A program made the translations under genes and the position numbers. Source: Dehalococcoides mccartyi (GTDB lineage Bacteria > Chloroflexota > Dehalococcoidia > UBA2979). From it: a stretch of DNA of 5,597 nucleotides. Shown here piece after piece: positions 1-5,597 of the stretch (positions are counted from its first letter, which is position 1; every line of letters begins with the position of its first letter). The stretch spans positions 1-5,597 of the forward strand of contig CAMDAY010000147.1 in NCBI GenBank assembly GCA_945888895.1, given 5' to 3'. The notes under the pieces were generated by a model. It did no database searches. It saw only the letters and a program-made list of their open reading frames with translations, and was not told the origin of the DNA.

Positions 1-408
1 CGCGCCGCCGCCGCGCGCGGCGTCCCGATCTACGGCGAGTGCGGCGGCCTGATGTACCTCGGGCGCGCGTTGACCGACGCCGATGGCACGCGGCACGCGA
101 TGGCCGGACTCCTCCCGTGCGAGTCGACGATGGAGAGCGCCCGCCTGACTCTCGGCTACCGGGAGGCCGAGTCGCTCGGCACGCCGCTGCTACAGCGTGG
201 TGAGCGCGTTCGCGGCCACGAGTTCCACTACTCGACGCTCGTCGCGCCGCCCGAGGCCGCCAGCGCCGCGTACCGCCTCCTCGACCCTGATCGCTTCGAG
301 GGCGTACGTGCTGGCAGCGTCACCGGCACCTACCTGCACACCCACCTCGCGGCGCGCCCCGACCTGGCGAGGAACCTCGTCGCGGCGGCGCTCGGAGCCT
401 CGGCGTGA
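1..408 (+). CDS. cbiA/cobB: Cobyrinate a,c-diamide synthase, C-terminal part (5' end outside window)
   Basis: Partial gene: the reading frame is open from base 1 and ends at TGA 406-408, giving the last 135 residues. It is the glutamine amidotransferase (class I, triad type) end of CbiA/CobB, which uses ATP and glutamine to amidate the a and c carboxylates of cobyrinic acid or hydrogenobyrinic acid in cytoplasmic B12 synthesis. Seen directly: the nucleophile motif YGECGGLMYL with Cys at codon 14 (bases 40-42), the family hallmark GHEFHYS around bases 217-237, and the catalytic-His region GTYLHTH near 328-348. The N-terminal ATP-binding domain is outside the window, so the anaerobic (CbiA) and aerobic (CobB) substrates cannot be told apart. 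The last bases overlap the start of cobQ (GTGA), which points to translational coupling in a corrinoid operon. Identity is firm from the HEFHYS motif and the neighbour. Confidence 0.93.
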   Translation, partial: RAAAARGVPIYGECGGLMYLGRALTDADGTRHAMAGLLPCESTMESARLTLGYREAESLGTPLLQRGERVRGHEFHYSTLVAPPEAASAAYRLLDPDRFEGVRAGSVTGTYLHTHLAARPDLARNLVAAALGASA

Positions 409-1913
409 CGGCACCGGTACTGATGGTCGTGGGAACGGCGTCGTCGGTCGGGAAGTCGGTGATCGTGACGGCGCTGTGCCGGATCTTCCGGCAGGACGGC
501 GTGCGGGTCGCGCCGTTCAAGGCGCAGAACATGTCGAACAACGCCGACGTCACCCCGGACGGCCTCGAGATCGGGCGCGCGCAGTCGGAGCAGGCGGCCG
601 CAGCCGGCCTCGCCCCGCGCGTCGAGATGAACCCGGTGCTGCTGAAGCCCCAGGGCGACCGGACGTCGCAGATCGTGCTGAACGGGCGACCGGCAGGTCT
701 GTTGAGCAGCGCGAACTTCGACCGCCGCGCGGAGCTGTGGCCGCACGTGACGGCAGCCCTCGACACGCTGCGTGCGGAGTACGACCTGGTGGTCGTCGAG
801 GGTGCCGGGAGTCCCGCGGAGCCGAACCTGTATGCGCGTGACATCGTGAATATGGCCGTCGCACGCTACGCGCAGGCCCCGACGATCCTTGTCGGCGACA
901 TCGATCGCGGAGGCGTGTTCGCGCACTTCGTCGGCACGCTGGCGCTGCTGCCGCCGGAGGACCGCGCGCTGGTGCGCGGGCTGGTGATCAACCGCTTCCG
1001 CGGCGACCCCGCGCTCCTCGAGCCTGCCATCCGCGACGTCCAGGAGCGGACGGGGGTGCCGATGCTGGGCATCATCCCGTGGATCAACGACATCGGCGTC
1101 GCGCAGGAGGATGCGGTCGCGCTGGAGCGCGGTGACGGGAGCGCGAGCGGCGCGGATGGGGTGCTGGATGTCGCGGTGATCCGCTTCCCGCGCATCGCGA
1201 ACTTCGACGACTTCGACCCGCTGGCGGCGGAGCCCGGCGTCCGCGTCCGCTACGTCGGGCGCGTCGAGGACCTCGGGCGGCCGGCACTGATCGTGCTGCC
1301 GGGGACGAAGGCGACGCTGGCCGACCTCGACTGGATGCGGCGGCTGGGCCTCGACGCTGCCGTCCGCGGGCACGTCGAGGCGGGTGGGGCGGTGCTGGGC
1401 ATCTGTGGCGGGATGCAGATGCTGGGCGAACGGCTGAGCGACCCCGACGGCGTCGAGGCCGAGCGTGGCAGCGTGGCTGCGGGCCTCGGCCTGCTCGCCC
1501 TCGAAACGACGTTCTCGGGTGACAAGACGACGCGGCGCGTGCGTGGCCACGTTGCCGCTGGGCGCGGCCAGTGGGCGGGTCTGCGTGGCACGCTCGTCGA
1601 CGGCTACGAGATCCACATGGGCCGTACCACGCCGACGACCAGCGCGATCGACCCGCTGCTGACGCTCGACGGCCACCCGGACGGGGCGGTGTCACTCGAC
1701 GGGCGCGTGGCCGGGACCTACCTCCATGGCTTCTTCACGAATGACGCGGCGCGGCGCACGCTGCTGCGCGCGCTCGGCTGGCGCGATGCGGCGGATCCGG
1801 ACTCCTCGGCGGCGCGGCGCGAGGCCGCCTTCGACCGTCTCGCCGAGGTCGTGCGGGGGCACCTCGACCTCCCGCGCGTGCGAGGGCTGCTCGGGTTGCC
1901 AGAGCCGTCGTAG
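405..1913 (+). CDS. cobQ: Cobyric acid synthase (CobQ/CbiP), complete
   Basis: 502 residues, within the usual 480-510 range. The enzyme performs four ATP- and glutamine-dependent amidations (b, d, e, g side chains) of adenosylcobyrinate a,c-diamide to give adenosylcobyric acid. The N-terminal dethiobiotin-synthetase-like domain (about 1-235) shows the P-loop GTASSVGKS (10-18), the family signature PFKAQNMSNN (37-46), VEGAGSPAEPNL (about 131-142) and GDIDRGG (164-170). The C-terminal glutaminase domain (about 260-445) has nucleophile Cys334 in LGICGGMQMLGE and His441 in GTYLHGFF. Start: the GTG at 405 has GGAG at 394-397 seven bases upstream and overlaps the cbiA stop by four bases. The next in-frame start, ATG 423, would leave only three residues before the P-loop. 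No frameshift or missing catalytic residue is seen. The other B12 genes are not in the window. Confidence 0.97.
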   Translation: MTAPVLMVVGTASSVGKSVIVTALCRIFRQDGVRVAPFKAQNMSNNADVTPDGLEIGRAQSEQAAAAGLAPRVEMNPVLLKPQGDRTSQIVLNGRPAGLLSSANFDRRAELWPHVTAALDTLRAEYDLVVVEGAGSPAEPNLYARDIVNMAVARYAQAPTILVGDIDRGGVFAHFVGTLALLPPEDRALVRGLVINRFRGDPALLEPAIRDVQERTGVPMLGIIPWINDIGVAQEDAVALERGDGSASGADGVLDVAVIRFPRIANFDDFDPLAAEPGVRVRYVGRVEDLGRPALIVLPGTKATLADLDWMRRLGLDAAVRGHVEAGGAVLGICGGMQMLGERLSDPDGVEAERGSVAAGLGLLALETTFSGDKTTRRVRGHVAAGRGQWAGLRGTLVDGYEIHMGRTTPTTSAIDPLLTLDGHPDGAVSLDGRVAGTYLHGFFTNDAARRTLLRALGWRDAADPDSSAARREAAFDRLAEVVRGHLDLPRVRGLLGLPEPS

Positions 1914-1999
1914 GCGGCGCGGAGGGTCGTCTCCGGGCCGACGCGCGGAGTACCATGTGCCCGCACGCGCCGCTCGAATGGCAACGGAAGGGTTCGATC
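1914..1999 (+). promoter_or_regulatory. Possible promoter and ribosome binding site before the Mo-hydroxylase gene
   Basis: This is the 86-base gap between cobQ and the Mo-hydroxylase gene. A -10-like TACCAT lies at 1951-1956, but no convincing -35 is present (CGTCTC at the right distance is a poor match). The ribosome binding site is clear: GGAAGGG at 1986-1992, seven bases before ATG 2000. Short inverted repeats (GTCG 1926-1929 with CGAC 1939-1942; GCGGCGC 1914-1920 with GCGCCGC 1967-1973) are too weak to call a terminator. The change of pathway at this gap makes a new transcription unit plausible, but the promoter itself is a weak inference. Confidence 0.35.
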
Positions 2000-4288
2000 A
2001 TGACGACCACTCAGGACGCTCCGGCAAACGGCTACCGCATCGTGGGCACCCGTCCGGTGCGACCCGATGGCGTGGACAAGGTGACGGGACGCGCCGAGTA
2101 CGGCGTGGACGCCCGCCCGGTCGGCACGCTGTATGCCCGCGTGAAGCGCAGTCCCCACGCGCACGCGCGGATCAAGAGCATCGACACCTCGAAGGCGCTC
2201 GCGATGCCGGGCGTGCACGCGGTGCTCACCGCCGCCGACTTCCCGCACATGGAGCACCGCGTCATCCCGACGATCCGCGGCCCGATCCCCATCGAATGGA
2301 CCCTCGAGGCGGTCATCGCCAGCGAGAAGGTGCTGTACAAGGGCCAGCCGATCGCCGCCGTTGCCGCGAATGACCCGCACCTCGCCGAGGACGCGATGGA
2401 GGCGATCGAGGTCGAGTACGAGTTGCTGCCGGCGGTCATGAACATCGAGTACGCGCTGTCGCCGGAGGCGCCGCTGCTCCACGACCCGGCGATCTCCGCC
2501 GACGTGCCCGGACTCTTCGAGCCCATCGACGGCCGCCAGACGAACCGCGCGCGCCACCTGGAGATGAAGCTCGGCGATGTGGAGCAGGGCTTCGCCGAGT
2601 CTGACGTGGTCATCGAGCGCGAGTTTTCCACCGCGAGCGCGCACCAGGGCTACATCGAGCCGCACACGGCGACGGCACTGTGGACGCAGGACGGGCACGT
2701 CACCGTGTGGACCAGCACGCAGGGTGCCTTCGGCGTCCGCGAGGCGCTCGCGCCGCTGATCGGGCTTCCCACCTCGAAGGTGAAGGTCGTGCCACTGGAG
2801 ATCGGCGGCGGCTTCGGCGGCAAGCTCGTCGTCTACCTCGAGCCGATCGTCGCACTGCTTTCGAAGAAGACCGGCCGCCCCGTGCACAGCACGATGTCGC
2901 GCGCCGAGGTGTTCGAGGCCAGCGGGCCCACCTCGGCGTCGCTCACGCGCGTCAAGATGGGTGCGAAGCGTGACGGCACACTCGTCGCCGCCGAGGTGCA
3001 CCTCGCGTACGAGTCCGGTGCCTTCCCCGGCGCGCCGGTCCCCGGTGGCGCGCGTACCGCACTCGCACCGTACGACCTGCCGAACCACTACATCGAGGGC
3101 TACGAGGTCGTGGTGAACAAGCCGAAGGTCGCGGCCTACCGCGCCCCCGGCGCGCCGCAGGCCGCCTTCGCCGTCGAGTCCGTCCTCGACGAGATCGCGG
3201 AGCAGCTCGGCATCGACCCGATCGACATCCGCACGAAGAACGCCTCGAAGCAGGGCACCCGCCGGTCAGAGGGCGTTCCGCACGGCAACATCGCCACCGA
3301 GGAAGTCCTGAAGGCGGCGCAGAACAGCCCGCACTACCGCTCGGAGCTCCACGGCCCCCACGTCGGTCGAGGCGTGGCCTCCGGCTACTGGTTCAACGGT
3401 GGCAACGACTCCGCCGCCTACGCCACGGTGAACGATGACGGCACGGTGACGCTGATCACCGGCTCGGTCGACATCGGCGGGCAGCGCGCCAGCCTCGCGA
3501 TGCAGTTCGCGGAGACGATGGGCATCAACTACGAGGACATCAACTCGTTTGTCGGCAACACGGAGTCCATCGGCTTCACGGCGAACACCGGCGGCAGCCG
3601 CACCACGTTCGCCACGGGCTGGGCGGTCTACGAGGCCGGCCAGGATATCAAGCGCCAGTTCGTCCAGCGCGCCGCGACCATGTGGTCCGTTGACCCCTCG
3701 GCCGTCACGTACGACGACGACGGCGTCGTCCGCGGGCCCGAGGGCAAGGCGCTGACGTTCAAGGAGATGGCGAAGCAGCTTGGCAGCGCGGGTGCGCAGG
3801 TGCAGGGCCGCGCGGCGGTGAAGCCGGGTGGCGTCGGTGCCTCGCTCTCGACGCACATCTGCGACGTCGAGGTTGACGTGGACACCGGCAAGGTGACGAT
3901 CCTCCGCTACACGGCGGTGCAGGACGTCGGGCAGGCGGTCCACCCCTCGTACACGGAGGGGCAGATCCAGGGCGGCGCGGTGCAGGGCATCGGCCAGGCG
4001 CTGCACGAGGAGTACGTGTACGGCCGCGACGGCAACATGCTGAACGCGTCGTTCCTCGACTACCGCATGCCGGTCGCCAACGACCTGCCGGAGATCGAGA
4101 CGATCCTCGTCGAGTCGCCGAACCCCGGCCACCCGTATGGCGTCCGCGGCGTCGGCGAAGTGCCGATCGTGCCGCCGCTCGCGGCGGTCGCGAACGCGAT
4201 CTACGACGCCATCGGCATCCGCGTCCGGCACCTGCCGGCGTCGCCGAAGGTCATCCTCGAGGAGTTGCTCGCCCGCGACGGCAAGTAG
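2000..4288 (+). CDS. Xanthine dehydrogenase/aldehyde oxidase family protein, molybdopterin-binding large subunit
   Basis: 762 residues, normal for a stand-alone large subunit. The family hydroxylates aldehydes, N-heterocycles or aromatic acyl-CoAs at a Mo-cytosine/pterin cofactor, passing electrons to separate [2Fe-2S] and FAD subunits. Order: a hammerhead domain (about 20-135, with VTGRAEYGVD and SPHAHARI), then the cofactor-binding domains. Seen: GGGFGGK (269-275), AYRAPGAPQ (379-387, active-site loop), GQIQGGAVQGIGQAL near 650-670, and GVRGVGE ending in the expected catalytic Glu720. The usual GQG motif reads DIGGQRAS. The form I CO dehydrogenase loop AYxCSFR is absent, so it is not a classical CoxL. 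Start: ATG 2000 has GGAAGGG seven bases upstream; the in-frame ATG 1955 has no such site and would add 15 residues unlike the family. No signal peptide is apparent, so it is probably cytoplasmic. The substrate is unknown, and no partner subunit gene lies on either side in the window. Confidence 0.92.
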   Translation: MTTTQDAPANGYRIVGTRPVRPDGVDKVTGRAEYGVDARPVGTLYARVKRSPHAHARIKSIDTSKALAMPGVHAVLTAADFPHMEHRVIPTIRGPIPIEWTLEAVIASEKVLYKGQPIAAVAANDPHLAEDAMEAIEVEYELLPAVMNIEYALSPEAPLLHDPAISADVPGLFEPIDGRQTNRARHLEMKLGDVEQGFAESDVVIEREFSTASAHQGYIEPHTATALWTQDGHVTVWTSTQGAFGVREALAPLIGLPTSKVKVVPLEIGGGFGGKLVVYLEPIVALLSKKTGRPVHSTMSRAEVFEASGPTSASLTRVKMGAKRDGTLVAAEVHLAYESGAFPGAPVPGGARTALAPYDLPNHYIEGYEVVVNKPKVAAYRAPGAPQAAFAVESVLDEIAEQLGIDPIDIRTKNASKQGTRRSEGVPHGNIATEEVLKAAQNSPHYRSELHGPHVGRGVASGYWFNGGNDSAAYATVNDDGTVTLITGSVDIGGQRASLAMQFAETMGINYEDINSFVGNTESIGFTANTGGSRTTFATGWAVYEAGQDIKRQFVQRAATMWSVDPSAVTYDDDGVVRGPEGKALTFKEMAKQLGSAGAQVQGRAAVKPGGVGASLSTHICDVEVDVDTGKVTILRYTAVQDVGQAVHPSYTEGQIQGGAVQGIGQALHEEYVYGRDGNMLNASFLDYRMPVANDLPEIETILVESPNPGHPYGVRGVGEVPIVPPLAAVANAIYDAIGIRVRHLPASPKVILEELLARDGK

Positions 4289-4291
4289 CGC

Positions 4292-4349
4292 ACGAGGCCA
4301 GCAGCACCGGGCCCGGCCATCGCGATGCGGTGCGCTGGGCCCGACTCGT
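4292..4349. repeat. Imperfect inverted repeat with nested palindromes between the Mo-hydroxylase and amidohydrolase genes
   Basis: ACGAG (4292-4296) pairs with CTCGT (4345-4349). Inside it, CCAGC-A-GCACC (4298-4308, one bulged A) pairs with GGTGCGCTGG (4329-4338). An alternative stem, CGGGCCC (4308-4314) with GGGCCCG (4337-4343), cannot form at the same time because it shares bases. Perfect palindromes CCGGGCCCGG (4307-4316) and CATCGCGATG (4318-4327) lie within. The structure fills the spacer, starting three bases after the upstream stop and ending four bases before the GAGGAGG ribosome binding site of the next gene. No T-run follows, so a classical intrinsic terminator is not supported. Attenuation, mRNA processing, a protein-binding site or a dispersed repeat are all possible. 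Confidence 0.55.
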
Positions 4350-4353
4350 TACC

Positions 4354-4360
4354 GAGGAGG
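4354..4360 (+). promoter_or_regulatory. Ribosome binding site that decides a TTG start
   Basis: GAGGAGG is a near-perfect Shine-Dalgarno sequence. It ends five bases before TTG 4366, which is in frame with the amidohydrolase. No comparable site precedes the longer alternative start, GTG 4330, which lies inside the inverted repeat. This favours TTG 4366 as the true start. Confidence 0.75.
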
Positions 4361-4365
4361 TCCAC

Positions 4366-5241
4366 TTGGTCACCGCGATCGATGTCCACGTCCACATCCC
4401 CGTCCCGGACTCCATGCAGCACCCGCGCGAGCTCGCACGGCGTGCCGCGATGCAGGAGTACTTCGGTGCTCGTGCGTGGTCGCCCAACTCGATGGACGTC
4501 GCCCAACTCGCAGACCACTACCGCGACATGGACTCGATGGCCGTGCTGTTGATGATCGACGCCGAGACGGTGACCGGCATCCCGCCGATCCCGCTGTCCT
4601 TCGTCTCGGACACCGTGCAGAAGCACCCGGACGCGTTCATGGGCTTCGGTGGCGTCGACCCGCACAAGGGCCGCGCGGCAGTCGAGCAGCTCGACGAGGT
4701 CGTCGACCTCGGGCTGATCGGGTTGAAGTTCCACGGCGGTTCGCAGCACTTCGCGGCGAACGACCGCGCGTTCTATCCGCTGTGGGAGCGGGCCCAGGAG
4801 CTGGGGCTGGTCTGCCTGTTCCATTCCGGGACGACGGGTGTCGGCGCGGGTGAGCCCGGCGGGGGCGGCATCAAGCTCGAGTACCTGAAGCCGATCCCCT
4901 ACGTCGATGACATCGCGGCGGACTTTCCGGATCTGAAGATCATCCTCGCGCACCCCTCATTCCCGTGGGACAAGGACGGGTTGGCGGTGATCCGGCACAA
5001 GCCGAACGTGTACATGGACCTCAGCGGCTGGTCACCAACGTACTTCGATCCACTCGTCGTCCAGTACGCGCGGACGATCGCGCAGGACAAGATCCTGTTC
5101 GGCTCCGACTGGCCGGTGGTGACGCCGGAGCGGTGGCTGCGTGACTTCGCGGCATACGAGTTCGACCCGGCGGTGCAACGCAAGATCTTCCGCGACAACA
5201 CCGCACGCCTGCTGGGGCGCGAGGACCTGATCACGGACTAG
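4366..5241 (+). CDS. Metal-dependent amidohydrolase (Amidohydro_2 / ACMSD-like TIM barrel)
   Basis: 291 residues from the TTG start, typical of the Amidohydro_2 family (relatives include aminocarboxymuconate-semialdehyde decarboxylase, gamma-resorcylate decarboxylase and various hydrolases). Seen in order: metal-binding HVH (His8, His10) in IDVHVHIP, GLKFHGGSQ (Lys121, His123), FHSGTTGVGAG with His153, a glycine-rich GEPGGGGIKLEY loop, ILAHPSFPW with His196, and LFGSDWP with Asp248. These are the expected metal and catalytic positions, so the enzyme should be active; whether it hydrolyses or decarboxylates cannot be told. It is cytoplasmic, with no signal or membrane segment seen. GAGGAGG five bases upstream supports TTG 4366; GTG 4330 would add twelve unsupported residues. 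It lies 77 bases after the Mo-hydroxylase gene on the same strand, so a shared pathway is likely, though the structured spacer may separate their expression. It faces a CoA-transferase gene across a 22-base gap. Confidence 0.9.
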   Translation: MVTAIDVHVHIPVPDSMQHPRELARRAAMQEYFGARAWSPNSMDVAQLADHYRDMDSMAVLLMIDAETVTGIPPIPLSFVSDTVQKHPDAFMGFGGVDPHKGRAAVEQLDEVVDLGLIGLKFHGGSQHFAANDRAFYPLWERAQELGLVCLFHSGTTGVGAGEPGGGGIKLEYLKPIPYVDDIAADFPDLKIILAHPSFPWDKDGLAVIRHKPNVYMDLSGWSPTYFDPLVVQYARTIAQDKILFGSDWPVVTPERWLRDFAAYEFDPAVQRKIFRDNTARLLGREDLITD

Positions 5242-5249
5242 CGCGAGAC

Positions 5250-5264
5250 GCCTCCGGCTGAGGC
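5250..5264. terminator. Small hairpin between convergent genes, possible bidirectional terminator
   Basis: GCCTC (5250-5254), loop CGGCT, GAGGC (5260-5264) form a perfect 5-bp stem. An alternative longer form adds GACG (5247-5250) with CGTC (5267-5270) across a CTA bulge. It fills most of the 22 bases between the amidohydrolase stop and the CoA-transferase stop and touches the latter. There is no T-run on either strand and the stem is short, so terminator function is a positional inference. Confidence 0.3.
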
Positions 5265-5597
5265 TACGTCGGGAACTGCACCTCGGACACCGTGGGAGAG
5301 ATCTCCAGCGGAGCGCCGGTGAGGGCGGCGATCTCGTCCGGGGTCCAGCCGGGGGCGTGCTCCTCGAGGGTGAAGCGGCCGTCCTTCACGGAGAAGACGC
5401 CGAGGTCGGTGAACACCATGGTCACGCCAGCGGGTGCCGTCACGGGCAGCGTGCAGTGCTCGAGGAGCCTCGGGCCGTTCTCGCGCGTGGTGTGTTCCAT
5501 CATGATCCACACCTGCTGCGCGCAGGCCGCGAGGTCCATCGCGCCGCCAATGCCGCCTAGGTTGTCCCACTCACCCTTCGAAGTGCGCCAGTTCGCG
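5264..5597 (-). CDS. 3-oxoacid-type CoA-transferase, beta subunit, C-terminal part (5' end outside window)
   Basis: Minus-strand frame, open to the right edge and ending at TAG (complement of 5264-5266); 110 complete codons are visible. The translation begins ANWRTSKGEWDNLGGIGGAM and continues DLAACAQQVWIMMEHTTREN. The landmarks GGIGGAMDLA, MEHTT, LLEHCTLPVTA, VFTDLGVF, APGWTPDEIAALTGA are those of the B subunit of family I CoA-transferases (ScoB, PcaJ, AtoA), which move CoA between an acyl-CoA such as succinyl-CoA and a free acid. The catalytic Glu lies in the N-terminal part, outside the window, so activity cannot be confirmed. An alpha-subunit gene would be expected further right on the same strand. 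The ATG at 5539 is internal, because homology continues upstream of it. The acceptor acid is unknown; a role with the nearby amidohydrolase and Mo enzyme is only inferred. Confidence 0.9.
   Translation of the reverse strand, partial: ANWRTSKGEWDNLGGIGGAMDLAACAQQVWIMMEHTTRENGPRLLEHCTLPVTAPAGVTMVFTDLGVFSVKDGRFTLEEHAPGWTPDEIAALTGAPLEISPTVSEVQFPT

Noticed and set aside
197..841. Plus-strand 214-codon frame overlapping cbiA and cobQ
   Set aside because: Arg/Ala/Pro-rich out-of-frame shadow crossing the junction of two real genes.
330..1676. Minus-strand open frame of 448 codons opposite cobQ
   Set aside because: Composition is dominated by Arg, Ala, His and Asp with no recognisable motif, as expected of the antisense of a high-GC gene. 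The plus strand has an unambiguous full-length CobQ.
1955..1999. Upstream ATG at 1955 as start of the Mo-hydroxylase
   Set aside because: No ribosome binding site lies before it, and it overlaps the possible -10 element. ATG 2000 has GGAAGGG at ideal spacing.
1718..3088. Minus-strand open frame of 456 codons across the cobQ end and the Mo-hydroxylase start
   Set aside because: It spans two genes well identified on the plus strand and reads as Arg/His/Asp-rich low-complexity sequence typical of antisense frames at high GC.
3266..4231. Minus-strand open frame of 321 codons inside the Mo-hydroxylase gene
   Set aside because: Antisense of conserved cofactor-binding motifs; the translation is repetitive in Val, Arg, Asp and His and carries no family signature.
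2000..4288. Identification as form I carbon monoxide dehydrogenase large subunit (CoxL)
   Set aside because: The diagnostic AYxCSFR active-site loop is absent (AYRAPGAPQ instead), and no CoxS/CoxM genes are adjacent.
4201..4953. Minus-strand open frame of 250 codons opposite the Mo-hydroxylase end and the amidohydrolase
   Set aside because: It covers coding sequence with clear catalytic motifs on the other strand; its own translation has no recognisable domain.
5238..5570. Minus-strand 110-codon frame overlapping the CoA-transferase
   Set aside because: Out of frame with the clearly homologous CoA-transferase beta-subunit reading frame that continues to the window edge.

Overview
The window is GC-rich (roughly two thirds G+C or more, with G/C at most third codon positions) and densely coding. 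It is chromosomal bacterial DNA with no sign of phage, insertion sequence, CRISPR array or RNA gene. The style of the proteins (B12 amidases, molybdenum hydroxylase, small amidohydrolase, CoA-transferase) would suit a high-GC Chloroflexota (for example a Dehalococcoidia-like lineage) or an actinobacterium. That placement is inference and not secure.

Layout. Bases 1-408 (+) hold the last 135 codons of a cobyrinate a,c-diamide synthase (CbiA/CobB glutaminase end). A 4-base GTGA overlap leads straight into a complete cobyric acid synthase, CobQ/CbiP (405-1913, +). An 86-base gap with a possible -10 element and a good ribosome binding site precedes the large molybdopterin-binding subunit of a xanthine dehydrogenase/aldehyde oxidase family enzyme (2000-4288, +). 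A 77-base spacer full of palindromes follows, then a metal-dependent amidohydrolase (Amidohydro_2 type) that probably starts at a TTG (4366-5241, +). From the right edge a CoA-transferase beta-subunit gene runs towards it on the minus strand (5264-5597, partial). The two genes converge with 22 bases between them, and a small hairpin sits at the junction.

How the genes fit together. The first two genes are consecutive amidation steps of corrinoid (vitamin B12) synthesis and are almost certainly co-transcribed. The next three look like parts of a catabolic neighbourhood: hydroxylation of a carbonyl or N-heterocyclic/aromatic substrate by a Mo enzyme, hydrolysis or decarboxylation by an amidohydrolase, and CoA activation of a resulting acid. 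The substrate cannot be read from the sequence, and the CoA-transferase is on the opposite strand. The Mo subunit has no FAD or [2Fe-2S] partner gene on either side within the window, which is unusual.

I found no clear evidence of a wholly new biological system. The points most worth a second look are the partnerless Mo-hydroxylase subunit with its variant motifs and the structured spacer at 4289-4365.
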